DNA of 64,000 nt. Origin: Kordiimonadaceae bacterium UBA4441. GTDB lineage: Bacteria > Pseudomonadota > Alphaproteobacteria > Sphingomonadales > Emcibacteraceae. This document shows positions 1 through 9,798 of the stretch, piece by piece. Position 1 is the first letter of the stretch. Every line of letters begins with the position of its first letter. Under the pieces are notes generated by a model. It saw only the letters and a program-made list of their open reading frames with translations. It did no database searches and had not been told where the DNA came from. A program made the translations under genes and the position numbers. The stretch covers positions 18,179-82,178 of the forward strand of contig DGPL01000049.1 of assembly GCA_002390425.1 (NCBI GenBank). Reading direction: 5' to 3'.

Positions 1-2107
1 TTGAAATCTGACGATCGTCAGCTGCCGCCGGTTTCGTTCTGGGAAGGTCAAATTGATCTATTAAACTTGCCAAACTCGGATTGGACCCCACAATATTTAA
101 ATCCATTGTACCAATTTCCGGAAGCTGCTTTAAAGTTTCACTTCTAACATCGCCTTTAACATCAATCTTGCTGCTGCCTAAAGTTGATTTTATATCGACA
201 TTCATCGCTTCAAAATTTCCGTTCATATGCGTATTAACGGCTACAGAACCGACATCCGCAATATCAAAATCTGTCTTAAAACGATAAGCTCTTTGAAGGG
301 GTACAAGGGATGATGCTGTCGTATTAAAGGACGTTTCAAATTTTGGATCATCTTTTAATGAATTACCAATAAGAGAACCGTTTAAATCAAAGCCCGCATA
401 ATCGGTCACATCAATTGTCTTTGCGTTTAAGTTACCATCAAACAACTCTCCTCTAAGATTTACTTCTTTAACAGCAATCCCAGTTGTGGTTAAGCTATTC
501 ATCTTAATATTATAATTGGCATCGAAATCTGCAAGCATTGCAACTAATTCTTTTAAATCTAGCGGCTCATCATTTTGTTCCGGAAGATAGTTATCAACAT
601 TTAAATTGCTAATTTCGGCATCAATTCCAAAAGATGGCCTCTCTTGCAGGGCATAAGATAAGCCACCTTTAAATTGAAATGTATCAAGTGCACCATCAAT
701 CCCATAAACTTGAATTAAATTCTCATCAGCGCGAACTGCACTGGCATAGGATAGTCTTGTTAACCGACCCGTTGGGATCGTTGACACATCAACCTTCAAC
801 CACTCAAGAAATGCTCTTAAATTCCCAGAGCCGAGTTTCACATCACCTATAAATTGGGGTTTATTTTCAGGTAAAGATAAAACACCATTCCAAGAAAGGT
901 CAGATCCACCGGGCATATTAACCCCGGCATTTGAAAATTCGATACCACCATCATTTGCCGTTAATGTCATTTCTAACTGACTGGCGATTTTTTCATTATA
1001 TTGAAGCGCACCTAGTTTAAATTCAAAGGCTCCTTCCAAATCTTTTAAATATGAATAATCCGGATTATCATCATTTGATGAATTGTTTTCATCAACTGCG
1101 GCTGCAGATAAAAAGCTATCCAAATCAAAACTATTAACATTTAATCCACCTTCAAAACGTGTGAGTGCGCCAAAGGTAGCTTTTAAATTTCCGCTACCTC
1201 TGCTTTCACCCATTTCAAATTCAAATGTAGATATATTGATTGCATCGCCACCATACGCGACTGTAGTTTCTAATGTTAGCGGCTGATTATATTTAGGTCC
1301 ATTTAGATTGGTATTGGCCGTATCCAACAATGAAACGGCCGTCATTAAATCTCCAACGTCTCCGGCAACTAAATTGATTTTTCCATCACCCGCAGGACTT
1401 TGACTATCAATATCAACACCACCAGAGAATTTAATTTCAACGTCATTATCCATAAGACTTGAAGCTATATTGATAGGAACTTTACGCCCTTCTCGGATCC
1501 TACCTATCATAATTTGCGCAGATACAGGTAAATTTTTATAACGGACATTACCATCAATTTCAAAAGGACCACTTAGGCTTTCCATTGAAACATCCGCATT
1601 AATATTTCTTAAAACTTCTTGGACGTTCGACGTAAAGTCTTGATAACTAATTTGACCATTTTCAATTTGAAATTGCTCAAAGCTTAATTCAGTTGTTCCT
1701 CCACTATCAGAATTACTTTCCGAACCAAACTCCCAATTCCCTTTACCATTTGCATCAACTTCAAGCGCAATGACCGGTTCAACAAGAATAAATTTCTTAA
1801 CTTGGAACTCACCCCTTAATAACGGGAAAAAAGCCACATTAACATCGACTGATTTTAAGGTCACAAAATTTTCTGCGTCGCCATCCTCAACATTTGATAC
1901 ACTGACGTTTTCTGCAGAAAAAGCAGGAGACGGCAATATCGCAAGTGACAGATCACCATTAATTTTCACCGTTCTTTCACTAAGGTCAGAAGCCGTCGTT
2001 TCTATTTCAGCTTTATATTTATTCCAATCAACAAAGCTAGGCGCCACAAGTGCCCCGCCTATAAGAAGAACCAATAATATTCCGGCAATAATGCCTAATT
2101 TTTTCAT
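1..2107 (-). CDS. AsmA family protein (partial, C-terminus outside window)
   Basis: The reading frame runs from an ATG at 2107 leftward off the window edge, so about 702 codons are visible and the C-terminus is missing. The N-terminus (MKKLGIIAGILLVLLIGG) is a single membrane anchor. It is followed by the typical AsmA opening: a PSFVDWNKYK-like segment, then a short beta-rich stretch with LPSPAFSAENVSVSN. AsmA/TamB-type proteins are inner-membrane-anchored periplasmic proteins linked to outer-membrane lipid and protein homeostasis; the exact role here is not shown. It is divergent from the CLC gene with about 150 bp between them. Family assignment is secure, subfamily is not. Confidence 0.85.
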   Translation of the reverse strand, partial: MKKLGIIAGILLVLLIGGALVAPSFVDWNKYKAEIETTASDLSERTVKINGDLSLAILPSPAFSAENVSVSNVEDGDAENFVTLKSVDVNVAFFPLLRGEFQVKKFILVEPVIALEVDANGKGNWEFGSESNSDSGGTTELSFEQFQIENGQISYQDFTSNVQEVLRNINADVSMESLSGPFEIDGNVRYKNLPVSAQIMIGRIREGRKVPINIASSLMDNDVEIKFSGGVDIDSQSPAGDGKINLVAGDVGDLMTAVSLLDTANTNLNGPKYNQPLTLETTVAYGGDAINISTFEFEMGESRGSGNLKATFGALTRFEGGLNVNSFDLDSFLSAAAVDENNSSNDDNPDYSYLKDLEGAFEFKLGALQYNEKIASQLEMTLTANDGGIEFSNAGVNMPGGSDLSWNGVLSLPENKPQFIGDVKLGSGNLRAFLEWLKVDVSTIPTGRLTRLSYASAVRADENLIQVYGIDGALDTFQFKGGLSYALQERPSFGIDAEISNLNVDNYLPEQNDEPLDLKELVAMLADFDANYNIKMNSLTTTGIAVKEVNLRGELFDGNLNAKTIDVTDYAGFDLNGSLIGNSLKDDPKFETSFNTTASSLVPLQRAYRFKTDFDIADVGSVAVNTHMNGNFEAMNVDIKSTLGSSKIDVKGDVRSETLKQLPEIGTMDLNIVGSNPSLASLIDQFDLPRTKPAAADDRQIS

Positions 2108-2257
2108 TTAATATCCGCCGTTCATCAAATAATAATGATTAGTTTTTAGCTATTCGCCACTTTTTAATTATACATAACGTGAAAATAGTGGCAATAATTG
2201 GTCAACATATTATGAATATTATATATATATTTTTATTTAAGGGGAAAAAAATCAAAT

Positions 2258-4039
2258 ATGTTGGAAAAGGAAAGCAGTTCTAATCAACAATCTTTCTTAA
2301 GTCAGATGCAGATCGGGAAATATATGAACGTTAATGGTAAAACAATCGGTATATTGTTTGCTGTTCTCGTTGGTGCACTTGTCGCTTATGCGGCCATTGG
2401 TATCCGTTTTCTTATTCATATTGCGCAATTATATTCTCTGGGTACTTTTTCTGAAAATATCTATGATTTTGTTGACACTTTAAAATGGTGGCAAATTCTT
2501 GGGTCTACTGTATCAGGTGGATTAATCATCAGTTTTATATATTTCTTTTTTATGAGTGAGAAAAAAACAGGTGCCATCGCAGAGGTTATGGAGGCCTATA
2601 CTTATAAAAACAGAAAAATGAATATTAAAGATGGTATTTTTAGTGGGATTTCGGCGGCTATTGCATTGGGTACAGGGTCAGGCGCAGGCCGTGAAGGTCC
2701 TGTTGTACATTTAGGGGCAACATTATCTGTCTGGGTATCAGATAAATTACATTTACCGCCTAAAATGTGCAGAACTTTGTTTGGTTGTGGTGTAGCTGCG
2801 GCGATTTCCGCTTCATTTAACGCGCCGATAGCAGGTGTTTTCTTTGCACTTGAAGTTATCCTAGGACATTATGCACTTCATGCTTTTGCACCAATCGTAA
2901 TTTCATCCGTTACCGCCGCCATTATTTCTAGAATTCATTTCGGTGACTTTCCCGCTTTTATTATTCCCGATTACCAAATTATCAGTTTTTATGAGTTTCC
3001 GGCATTTTTAGTATTAGGATTTATCAGTGCTATATTTGCAATGATAATAACGAAATCGGTCTTTTTCGCCGATGATATGGCGAGTAAACTGCCCTTCCCC
3101 CCATGGGCGAGACCACCATTAGGCGGATTAGCGGTTGGCCTTATTGCTATTTTCTGTCCTTATATTCTAGGAGTAGGTTACGGTACTACTGACGCTGCTC
3201 TAAAAAATATTATTTCCTTTGATTTACTTTGTATTTTAATCATTGCAAAAATTGCGGTCACTTCAATTTCACTCGCCTTTAGATATGGTTCAGGTATCTT
3301 TAGCCCATCACTTTTACTCGGCGCCTTAGTCGGTGGCGCATTTGGGTTTATTATATCTTTAATATTCCCTGAACAGGCAAGTAATAGCGGCCTCTATGCT
3401 ATTGTCGGCATGGGCGCCGTATCATCTGCCGTCCTGGGTGCACCTATATCAACAATATTAATAATTTTTGAACTTACTGGTGATTATCAAATTACACTTG
3501 CCTTAATGGCTGCCGTCGTCACTGCAAATATGATCACCAACCATTATTTAGAATCGTCATCTTTTTTCCATCTTCAATTAAAACGTAAAGGTATAGATCA
3601 TGAGGGGAGCCGCGCACAAAAATTAAGCCGACAGATTATAGTTCAGAATATAATGACCAATGATTTTGCTGTGGTGGTTACAGATACTGATATTGAAAGA
3701 GTTAAAAATCTTATTCTTAATTCAAAAAACAACAGTCTTTTCGTTGTTGGTGATAAGTTTAATATACGTGGAATTATAACATTGAATGAATTACGTCACT
3801 CACTTGATAGTGACAATGAAATTGAAGAAATGAATGCGGATAAAATTTGTAGACAGCAAAACTTCCATCTCTCTACAAATGACACTCTAGAGCAAGCTAT
3901 CTATCTATTCAAACAAACCGGCGAGGACTTTATTGCAGTTCTTGATGATAATGATCTTACAAAAATTGTAGGAGTTCTCTCCCAAGTAGAGCTGCTTCGT
4001 AGTTATAATAAAGTGCTTATTGAAGCCGAAGATTTATAA
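2258..4039 (+). CDS. CLC-family chloride channel/transporter with C-terminal CBS domains
   Basis: 593 aa with about ten hydrophobic segments. The gating-glutamate motif GREGP lies at residues 144-148 and a GSGIFSP motif near 343-349. The cytoplasmic C-terminus from about residue 460 resembles a pair of CBS domains (start QNIMTNDFAVVV). The first selectivity motif, usually GSGIP or GHGVP, reads TGAIAEV at 104-110. The position of the proton glutamate of E. coli ClcA appears to be Val (FALEVI), and the central Tyr appears to be Phe (SFFHLQL). These suggest a channel-like or altered transport mode, but the alignment is by eye. It sits 58 bp upstream of the helicase gene, in the same direction. 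Confidence 0.9.
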   Translation: MLEKESSSNQQSFLSQMQIGKYMNVNGKTIGILFAVLVGALVAYAAIGIRFLIHIAQLYSLGTFSENIYDFVDTLKWWQILGSTVSGGLIISFIYFFFMSEKKTGAIAEVMEAYTYKNRKMNIKDGIFSGISAAIALGTGSGAGREGPVVHLGATLSVWVSDKLHLPPKMCRTLFGCGVAAAISASFNAPIAGVFFALEVILGHYALHAFAPIVISSVTAAIISRIHFGDFPAFIIPDYQIISFYEFPAFLVLGFISAIFAMIITKSVFFADDMASKLPFPPWARPPLGGLAVGLIAIFCPYILGVGYGTTDAALKNIISFDLLCILIIAKIAVTSISLAFRYGSGIFSPSLLLGALVGGAFGFIISLIFPEQASNSGLYAIVGMGAVSSAVLGAPISTILIIFELTGDYQITLALMAAVVTANMITNHYLESSSFFHLQLKRKGIDHEGSRAQKLSRQIIVQNIMTNDFAVVVTDTDIERVKNLILNSKNNSLFVVGDKFNIRGIITLNELRHSLDSDNEIEEMNADKICRQQNFHLSTNDTLEQAIYLFKQTGEDFIAVLDDNDLTKIVGVLSQVELLRSYNKVLIEAEDL

Positions 4040-4097
4040 TCTACATTTTAATCGTTTTTCATCTGTCAATTTTTCTTAAGTACGCTATATATGGGCA

Positions 4098-6392
4098 ATG
4101 TCTGATCCATTTGACCTAGATAATTTACCCTCAACGCCATCGCGCGAAGAAAATTCTAATGCGAATATTCCGCCCTTCTATTTAGAGGGTTTGAATGCCC
4201 CGCAATTAGAAGCAATTGAAAATATTGATGGACCACTTCTTGTTTTGGCGGGGGCCGGAACAGGAAAAACACGCGTCTTAACCACTCGTTTAGCTCACAT
4301 ATTAGCTACCGAACGTGCATTCCCGAATCAAATTTTAGCGGTAACATTTACCAACAAAGCGGCAATGGAAATGAAGGAACGGGTTGGTTCAATCATTGGT
4401 GATGCCGTTGAAAGTATGTTTTGGCTAGGCACATTTCATTCTATATGTGTGAAAATATTGCGACGCCATGCCGATCTCGTTGGCCTTGGGACGAATTTCA
4501 CGATATTAGATCAAGATGACCAAATCAGACTTTTAAAACAATTAATCCGTGCTGCAGATATTGATGAAAAAAAATATCCACCAAGGATGCTCGCTGGTCT
4601 CATTGATAGCTGGAAAAACAAAGGTTTTCTTCCCGCTCAGGTTCCTGTTAATGAAGCACACTCATATGCCGAAGGAATGGGAATAAAATTATATGCGGCT
4701 TATCAAGCCCGTTTAAAAGAATTAAATGCAGCGGACTTTGGTGATTTAATTTTATTATGTGTAAATCTTTTTCAAAAACATCCAGATGTTCTCAGAGAAT
4801 ATCAAAGCCGATTTAAATATATTTTAATCGACGAATATCAAGATACTAATATTTCCCAGTATCTATGGCTTAGACTGCTCGCCATGTTACATAAAAATAT
4901 ATGCTGTGTTGGGGATGACGATCAATCGATTTACGGCTGGCGCGGCGCAGAAGTCGGCAATATTTTACGATTTGAAAAAGATTTTGAAGGTGCAAAAGTT
5001 GTAAGGTTAGAGCAAAATTATCGTTCAACAACACATATCCTTGGTGCGGCCAGCGGCCTCATTACCAGCAATCAAGACCGGTTAGGAAAAACACTCTGGA
5101 CCGCAAAAGAAGGTGGTGAAAAGGTTACCATTAATGCCGTTTGGGATGGGCGAGCGGAAGCGCGGGCTATCGGCGACATGGTCGAAGATTTACAACGTCA
5201 TAAACAGCCTTTAAATGAAATGGCCGTGCTGGTTCGTGCTGGGTTTCAAACACGTGAATTTGAAGAAAACTTTTTATCACTTGGTATCCCTTATCGTATT
5301 ATTGGCGGCGTTAGATTTTATGAGCGCGCAGAAATCCGTGACGCAATGGCGTATTTAAGAGTTACAAATAATCAGGATGATGATCTCGCATTTGAAAGAA
5401 TTATTAACGTCCCCAAGCGCGGGATTGGTGACAGTACAGTCGCAAAGCTGCACCGTATTGCACGTGCCGCGACAATGTCATTGATGCGGGCGTCACGTGA
5501 TATTATCGAAACAGAAGAAATTCCCAAAAAAGCGAGAAATTCGTTATCTACATTAATTGCTAATTTTGATCGCTGGCGGTCACTTACTTCTGATATCAGC
5601 CACATGGATTTGGTGGATACGATCCTTGAAGAAAGCGGATATTATGAGAAATGGAAAAATGATAAATCACCGGATGCACCCGGAAAATTAGAAAATTTGT
5701 CTGAACTCATAAGGGGTATGGAAGCTTTTGAAAATTTAGAAGAGTTTTTAGAACATGTATCGCTCGTCATGGAAAACACTGCTAAAAGCCAATATGATAG
5801 CGTAAGTATCATGACTTTACATGGATCAAAAGGACTTGAATTTGATACTGTGTTTTTACCGGGCTGGGAAGAAGAGCTCTTCCCAAGCAAAAAGTCCTTA
5901 GAAGAGTTAGGCGAACAAGGCCTTGAGGAAGAAAGAAGACTTGCATACGTTGGGATAACGAGAGCGAAAAAACGCGCCCATATATTTTATGCTGCAAGCC
6001 GATATATGTTTGGTAACTACATGTCACCAATTCCTTCACGGTTTATCGCCGAACTCCCTGACGAACACGTCGAAAAACATGGTCAACAAGGATTAAGCAG
6101 CCTCGATCACGGTACATTTGGCCGTTCTTTTGATGCTGCGCCTAATTTAGGATTTAATTTTGGTGAAGGGCGTGAGAATTATCAATTAGATCGCAGTAAA
6201 GCCAAAAAGCGCCCAACATCTTCTGCGCGCAAAGCACCCGTCACAAAATCTTCTTTTTCCATAGGTGATCGTGTTTTTCACGACAAATTTGGTTACGGTA
6301 AGGTCACATCAATAGATGGCAATAAACTTGTGATCGACTTTGAAATGGGTTCAGTACGCAAAGTGATGGATAGTTTTATAAATCCTGCTTAA
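4098..6392 (+). CDS. pcrA: ATP-dependent DNA helicase PcrA/UvrD (superfamily 1)
   Basis: 764 aa, a normal length for UvrD/PcrA, a 3'-5' DNA helicase of excision repair, mismatch repair and replication restart. Motifs in order: Walker A AGAGTGKT (51-58), the DEYQDTN box, GDDDQSIYGWRGA, LEQNYRST, TLHGSKGLEF and EERRLAYVGITRAKKR. The last 50 residues (GDRVFHDKFGYGKV and onward) match the Tudor-like RNA-polymerase-interacting tail of PcrA/UvrD. An ATG at 4091 is out of frame; 4098 gives the conserved N-terminus. The stop overlaps by four bases the stop of the convergent DUF2807 gene. Confidence 0.95.
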   Translation: MSDPFDLDNLPSTPSREENSNANIPPFYLEGLNAPQLEAIENIDGPLLVLAGAGTGKTRVLTTRLAHILATERAFPNQILAVTFTNKAAMEMKERVGSIIGDAVESMFWLGTFHSICVKILRRHADLVGLGTNFTILDQDDQIRLLKQLIRAADIDEKKYPPRMLAGLIDSWKNKGFLPAQVPVNEAHSYAEGMGIKLYAAYQARLKELNAADFGDLILLCVNLFQKHPDVLREYQSRFKYILIDEYQDTNISQYLWLRLLAMLHKNICCVGDDDQSIYGWRGAEVGNILRFEKDFEGAKVVRLEQNYRSTTHILGAASGLITSNQDRLGKTLWTAKEGGEKVTINAVWDGRAEARAIGDMVEDLQRHKQPLNEMAVLVRAGFQTREFEENFLSLGIPYRIIGGVRFYERAEIRDAMAYLRVTNNQDDDLAFERIINVPKRGIGDSTVAKLHRIARAATMSLMRASRDIIETEEIPKKARNSLSTLIANFDRWRSLTSDISHMDLVDTILEESGYYEKWKNDKSPDAPGKLENLSELIRGMEAFENLEEFLEHVSLVMENTAKSQYDSVSIMTLHGSKGLEFDTVFLPGWEEELFPSKKSLEELGEQGLEEERRLAYVGITRAKKRAHIFYAASRYMFGNYMSPIPSRFIAELPDEHVEKHGQQGLSSLDHGTFGRSFDAAPNLGFNFGEGRENYQLDRSKAKKRPTSSARKAPVTKSSFSIGDRVFHDKFGYGKVTSIDGNKLVIDFEMGSVRKVMDSFINPA

Positions 6393-7171
6393 CGAATTTT
6401 TATTTTACTATCTCTTTTTGCTTTTAAATCGAGAATCTCTTTCGGCTTACCAAAAACGTCAACACTGCCTGAACCCGAGCCATCAAAAACTAGTTTCTCT
6501 GTGGCATAAACTCTTGAATTTCCGGAACCGGATACATCAATCTCGACGACTTCGCAAACAAGGTCTTTTGCATCAACATCGCCTGAACCGTTTATTTCAA
6601 TTTCCATTCTAGTGCAACTACCACCATCAAACTCGACATTTCCTGATCCATGAATTTCTACATCGACGTCATCGCCAGCGATTTCATCCATTTCAACATC
6701 ACCTGAACCATGCACCTCAATCACCACTTCTTCACTTTTACCTGTGACATATATATCGCCTGAGTCATGTATTTGAAGTTCTAGCTCTTCGTTATCTACG
6801 CCGACAATCTCAGCGTTACCGGATCCATTGATCTCAAATGCTTCAATATTCGGCATCGTAATGGTAATATCTAAATTACCGTTATTGCCTCGGCCAAAAC
6901 CGAACCAACCACCAAATCGCTTTTTATTACTGATTTTTAGAGTATCTCCATCACGGTCAAAAACTGTATTTTCAATACGTTTCTCATCGCCTTCGACCTC
7001 AATAGAATAATAATCATCAATAATTACGTTCACATTGGTCGACGTGTTTAGTTCGATTTTATCGAAATCAGTGATATCTGATATTACTTTACGTTCTTGT
7101 GCGTAAGCGAGCGAAATAGCGGCCACAGAAATGGCCGCCGTTACTAATATTTTTTTATAAATCATACTCAT
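6389..7171 (-). CDS. DUF2807 (head GIN domain) secreted protein, paralogue 1
   Basis: About 260 aa with a signal peptide (MSMIYKKILVTAAISVA then LAYAQE). I chose ATG 7171; a GTG at 7180 would only add three residues, and an ATG at 7165 is also possible. The mature protein is a ladder of short beta strands with GSGN/GSGD turns about every 18-21 residues, the hallmark of the DUF2807/GIN-domain beta-helix. A conserved Cys pair exactly 20 residues apart (GGSC and LVC) falls in adjacent rungs. It ends in KIKIR. Third of three tandem leftward paralogues, with about 12 bp to its upstream neighbour. Function unknown; members are exported proteins, often called putative auto-transporter adhesins without proof. 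Confidence 0.85.
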   Translation of the reverse strand: MSMIYKKILVTAAISVAAISLAYAQERKVISDITDFDKIELNTSTNVNVIIDDYYSIEVEGDEKRIENTVFDRDGDTLKISNKKRFGGWFGFGRGNNGNLDITITMPNIEAFEINGSGNAEIVGVDNEELELQIHDSGDIYVTGKSEEVVIEVHGSGDVEMDEIAGDDVDVEIHGSGNVEFDGGSCTRMEIEINGSGDVDAKDLVCEVVEIDVSGSGNSRVYATEKLVFDGSGSGSVDVFGKPKEILDLKAKRDSKIKIR

Positions 7172-7183
7172 ATAATACACCGA

Positions 7184-7966
7184 TTAATGAATTCGAATTT
7201 TGCTTCTGCGTTTCGCCTCATGGTCTATCACAGTTTGGGGCTTGCCGTAAACCTCAACATTACCAGAACCATGGCTATCAAACGTTAATGAGTTGCTCGC
7301 GTACACTTCGGTATCTCCTGAACCGGCGACTTCTACATTAACATCCTGGCATTGCATATCTTTTGCCTCTACATCACCTGAGCCATGAATATCAATTTCA
7401 AGCGACTGACATGTTCCGCCGTCCAGTTCAACATCACCTGAGCCATTAATAGATATTTCTACATCTTTGCCCATGACTTCACCCATGGAAATGTTGCCAG
7501 AACCATTAATGCTAATATCCAGTTCTTCTGACTGTCCCTTTACAAAAATGTCTCCTGAGCCATTCACATTTAACGCGAGTGATGAATTATCAACACCTTC
7601 AATATCAGCATCACCTGAGCCATTAATTTGCATAGATTCTATGTTTGGCATAACGATAAAAACTTCCATATCCTGATCACTATCATAATTAAAACGACCT
7701 TTTTTATGTTTTATTTTTAAAGTGTCATCTTTCATTTCAAGGACCGTATTACCAATACGTTCTTCATCACCAACCATTTCAATTGAATATGTACTTCCCA
7801 TCTTAATGTTTACATCAGATGAAGTATTTAATTGTACTTTCGTGAAACCTGATAGATCAGATGATTTGGTAATATCTTCCGCTAAAGTTTCTGTTACTGA
7901 TGAAGCATAGAGTGCAGCCGTTAGTGCTGCGCCGGATACACCGGCAATCTTAAATAATTTATTCAT
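7184..7966 (-). CDS. DUF2807 (head GIN domain) secreted protein, paralogue 2
   Basis: 260 aa starting at an ATG preceded by a strong ribosome binding site (AGGAGG, reverse strand near 7973). It has an N-terminal signal sequence (MNKLFKIAGVSGAALTAALY) with a probable cleavage region before AEDITK. The body is a regular run of GSGD/GSGN turns. It matches paralogue 1 closely throughout: STDVN-like opening, VIMPNIE before the first rung, the Cys pair (GGTC and MQC, 20 apart) and a terminal KIRIH. It lies in the middle of the three-gene array, 12-38 bp from its neighbours, so co-transcription is likely. No catalytic motif is visible and the function is unknown. Confidence 0.87.
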   Translation of the reverse strand: MNKLFKIAGVSGAALTAALYASSVTETLAEDITKSSDLSGFTKVQLNTSSDVNIKMGSTYSIEMVGDEERIGNTVLEMKDDTLKIKHKKGRFNYDSDQDMEVFIVMPNIESMQINGSGDADIEGVDNSSLALNVNGSGDIFVKGQSEELDISINGSGNISMGEVMGKDVEISINGSGDVELDGGTCQSLEIDIHGSGDVEAKDMQCQDVNVEVAGSGDTEVYASNSLTFDSHGSGNVEVYGKPQTVIDHEAKRRSKIRIH

Positions 7967-8004
7967 AATAACCTCCTAGATTATCTTCCGTGTTTATTAT
8001 TTTT

Positions 8005-8658
8005 TTAATGAATGGTTATATTGCTAAACCATCCATCGCTTTTTGTTACTTCACCCGGGTTGCCATAGACTTCTATGTTACCCATGCCGCTAATATCGGC
8101 ATCTACTTTTTCGCTGGCAAAAATTTCAATATTACCAGCCCCCTTCAAATCTACTTCGACTTGCCTACAGTGCAAATCTTCGGCTTCAATATTCCCAGTT
8201 CCTTTGAAATCAAGAATAAGCCATCCACATTTTCCTTCGACTTCGATGTTTCCCGCACCTTTCAAGTCAAATTCAACCTCTTCACTGTCAACTCCTTTGA
8301 TGTCGGCATCTACTGCGCCCCTTAGATCCAAGCCAGTAAATTTCGGCATCGTAATTGTCACTTTTGGGCTATCTGTACCTGCACGGTCCCATATTTTTTT
8401 ATCGCCGTCTTTATAAATTACAAGCTTTTCACCGCGCACCCTCATCAAAAGGTGATCAACAATTTCTTCTTCGCCTTCAATTTCAATTGAATAATCTTCA
8501 CCAACCATCACATCGATTTCGATACCAACTTCATCAATTCTTATTTTATCAAAGCCACGAAGGTCTCTTTTTACAGTAATTTCTTCGGCTTTAACGGGCG
8601 AAAGACCAATCATCAAAACTGATGTAAAAATAAATAATGCTGAAAAATACTTTGTCAT
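8005..8658 (-). CDS. DUF2807 (head GIN domain) secreted protein, paralogue 3 (divergent)
   Basis: 217 aa, first gene of the leftward array, with ribosome binding site AGGAGAT just upstream of its ATG. The signal peptide ends near SPVKAEE. It is shorter than its two neighbours, and the turn motif has drifted from GSGD/GSGN to GAGN, GTGN and GMGN. The Cys pair 20 residues apart (KC and LHC) and the terminal ITIH remain. The drift suggests an older duplication and perhaps a specialised role, which is inference. It is divergent from prmA with a 165 bp promoter region between. Function unknown. Confidence 0.83.
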   Translation of the reverse strand: MTKYFSALFIFTSVLMIGLSPVKAEEITVKRDLRGFDKIRIDEVGIEIDVMVGEDYSIEIEGEEEIVDHLLMRVRGEKLVIYKDGDKKIWDRAGTDSPKVTITMPKFTGLDLRGAVDADIKGVDSEEVEFDLKGAGNIEVEGKCGWLILDFKGTGNIEAEDLHCRQVEVDLKGAGNIEIFASEKVDADISGMGNIEVYGNPGEVTKSDGWFSNITIH

Positions 8659-8823
8659 ATTTGGTATCTCCTATAGATTGATATTATATTTAAAGTCTCA
8701 AGCTTGAACAATAGCCCAACAAACCGCTTATCGCATTTTGCATGCACTTTATCGCAATTCTTCATTTGTTATGCTGGAAATTCACGTCCATTACGTATAA
8801 ACCTGACCCTATCGGAAAGTTTA

Positions 8824-9762
8824 ATGACATCGCATGACCATATGACAGATATGAAAACCTGGAAAATAAGCATTACATCTTTAAAAGAATATGTTCCCAC
8901 TATAGAAGAGGTTTTATACAGCCTAGATTTTGAACATTTCCCTACTGTTTCTAGCTTCGAAATTATTGGAAATGAAGACTATTGGACGGTAGAAGGATAT
9001 TTTAATAACGAACCGAACAGCATAACTTTATCGTCAGAAATTAAGCGAACGGCTGGAATTTTTGGAATTGAGGCTCCAAGAGCGGAAATTGAATTATTGG
9101 ACAATAAAAACTGGGTTGCCGAATCCCAAATCTTATTAAAACCTATTGAAGCCGGAAGCTTCTTTCTTTATGGACAGCATGATTTCAACGACATCCCTGA
9201 GGATAAAATCAGCATTCACATCGAAGCCGGCGAGGCCTTCGGAACTGGTGGCCATGAAACCACCGCGGGCTGTTTATTGCTTTTAAGCAAATTATCTGAA
9301 CATATAAAACCATCAACTATTCTTGATCTTGGTAGCGGCAGTGGGGTTTTGGCAATAGCGGCTGCAAAATTATGGAACACAAAAATCATCGCTGCTGATA
9401 TTGACCCAATTGCTACAAAAACAGCTAAAGCGAATATCTTACAAAATAATATTCCCTTGATAGAAGATAATAAAAGTCAAGATAATGGTATTATATGTTT
9501 AACAAGCGATGGATTTGAAAACAGTATTCTAGCAAATCATGCACCCTATGATTTAATAATTGCGAACATTCTGGCTAAACCATTACAAATTCTTGCAGAA
9601 GGTATTACCGATAATTTAAAAGAAGATGCATATCTCGTTTTATCAGGATTATTAGATGTTCAGGAAGAGGCCGTATTAAACGCTTATAAAGCACAAGGTT
9701 GGGAATTATTTGACCGCCAAATCATTAATGAATGGCATTCATTACTTCTAAAAAAGATATAA
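8824..9762 (+). CDS. prmA: Ribosomal protein L11 methyltransferase PrmA
   Basis: About 312 aa from the ATG at 8824; the frame is open to 8704, but the extra 40 residues have no family counterpart and GGAAAG lies just upstream of 8824. PrmA trimethylates ribosomal protein L11 using S-adenosylmethionine. Visible features are an N-terminal substrate-recognition domain, the EAFGTGGHETT signature, the SAM-binding glycine loop LDLGSGSG, an acidic strand end (AADID) and the IANILAKPL active-site strand. It stands alone, divergent from the DUF2807 genes, and ends at a strong hairpin shared with the convergent small gene. Confidence 0.93.
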   Translation: MTSHDHMTDMKTWKISITSLKEYVPTIEEVLYSLDFEHFPTVSSFEIIGNEDYWTVEGYFNNEPNSITLSSEIKRTAGIFGIEAPRAEIELLDNKNWVAESQILLKPIEAGSFFLYGQHDFNDIPEDKISIHIEAGEAFGTGGHETTAGCLLLLSKLSEHIKPSTILDLGSGSGVLAIAAAKLWNTKIIAADIDPIATKTAKANILQNNIPLIEDNKSQDNGIICLTSDGFENSILANHAPYDLIIANILAKPLQILAEGITDNLKEDAYLVLSGLLDVQEEAVLNAYKAQGWELFDRQIINEWHSLLLKKI

Positions 9763-9765
9763 AAA

Positions 9766-9793
9766 ATGCGACTTTAGAAATTCAAAGTCGCAT
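9766..9793. terminator. Bidirectional hairpin between prmA and the small gene
   Basis: Perfect 10-bp stem (ATGCGACTTT / AAAGTCGCAT) with an 8-base loop, placed between the stops of two convergent genes. There is an A run on the prmA side, which reads as T on the reverse strand. Works best as a terminator for the leftward gene and plausibly for both. Confidence 0.75.
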
Positions 9794-9798
9794 TCTAA

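Noticed and set aside
6389..7966. Many near-identical short DNA words (CACCTGAACC-like) resembling a repeat array
   Set aside because: They are the codons of the repeated GSG turns in the DUF2807 proteins. Spacing follows protein rungs and no spacers exist.
8704..8823. N-terminal extension of prmA frame
   Set aside because: No family similarity and a better start at 8824.
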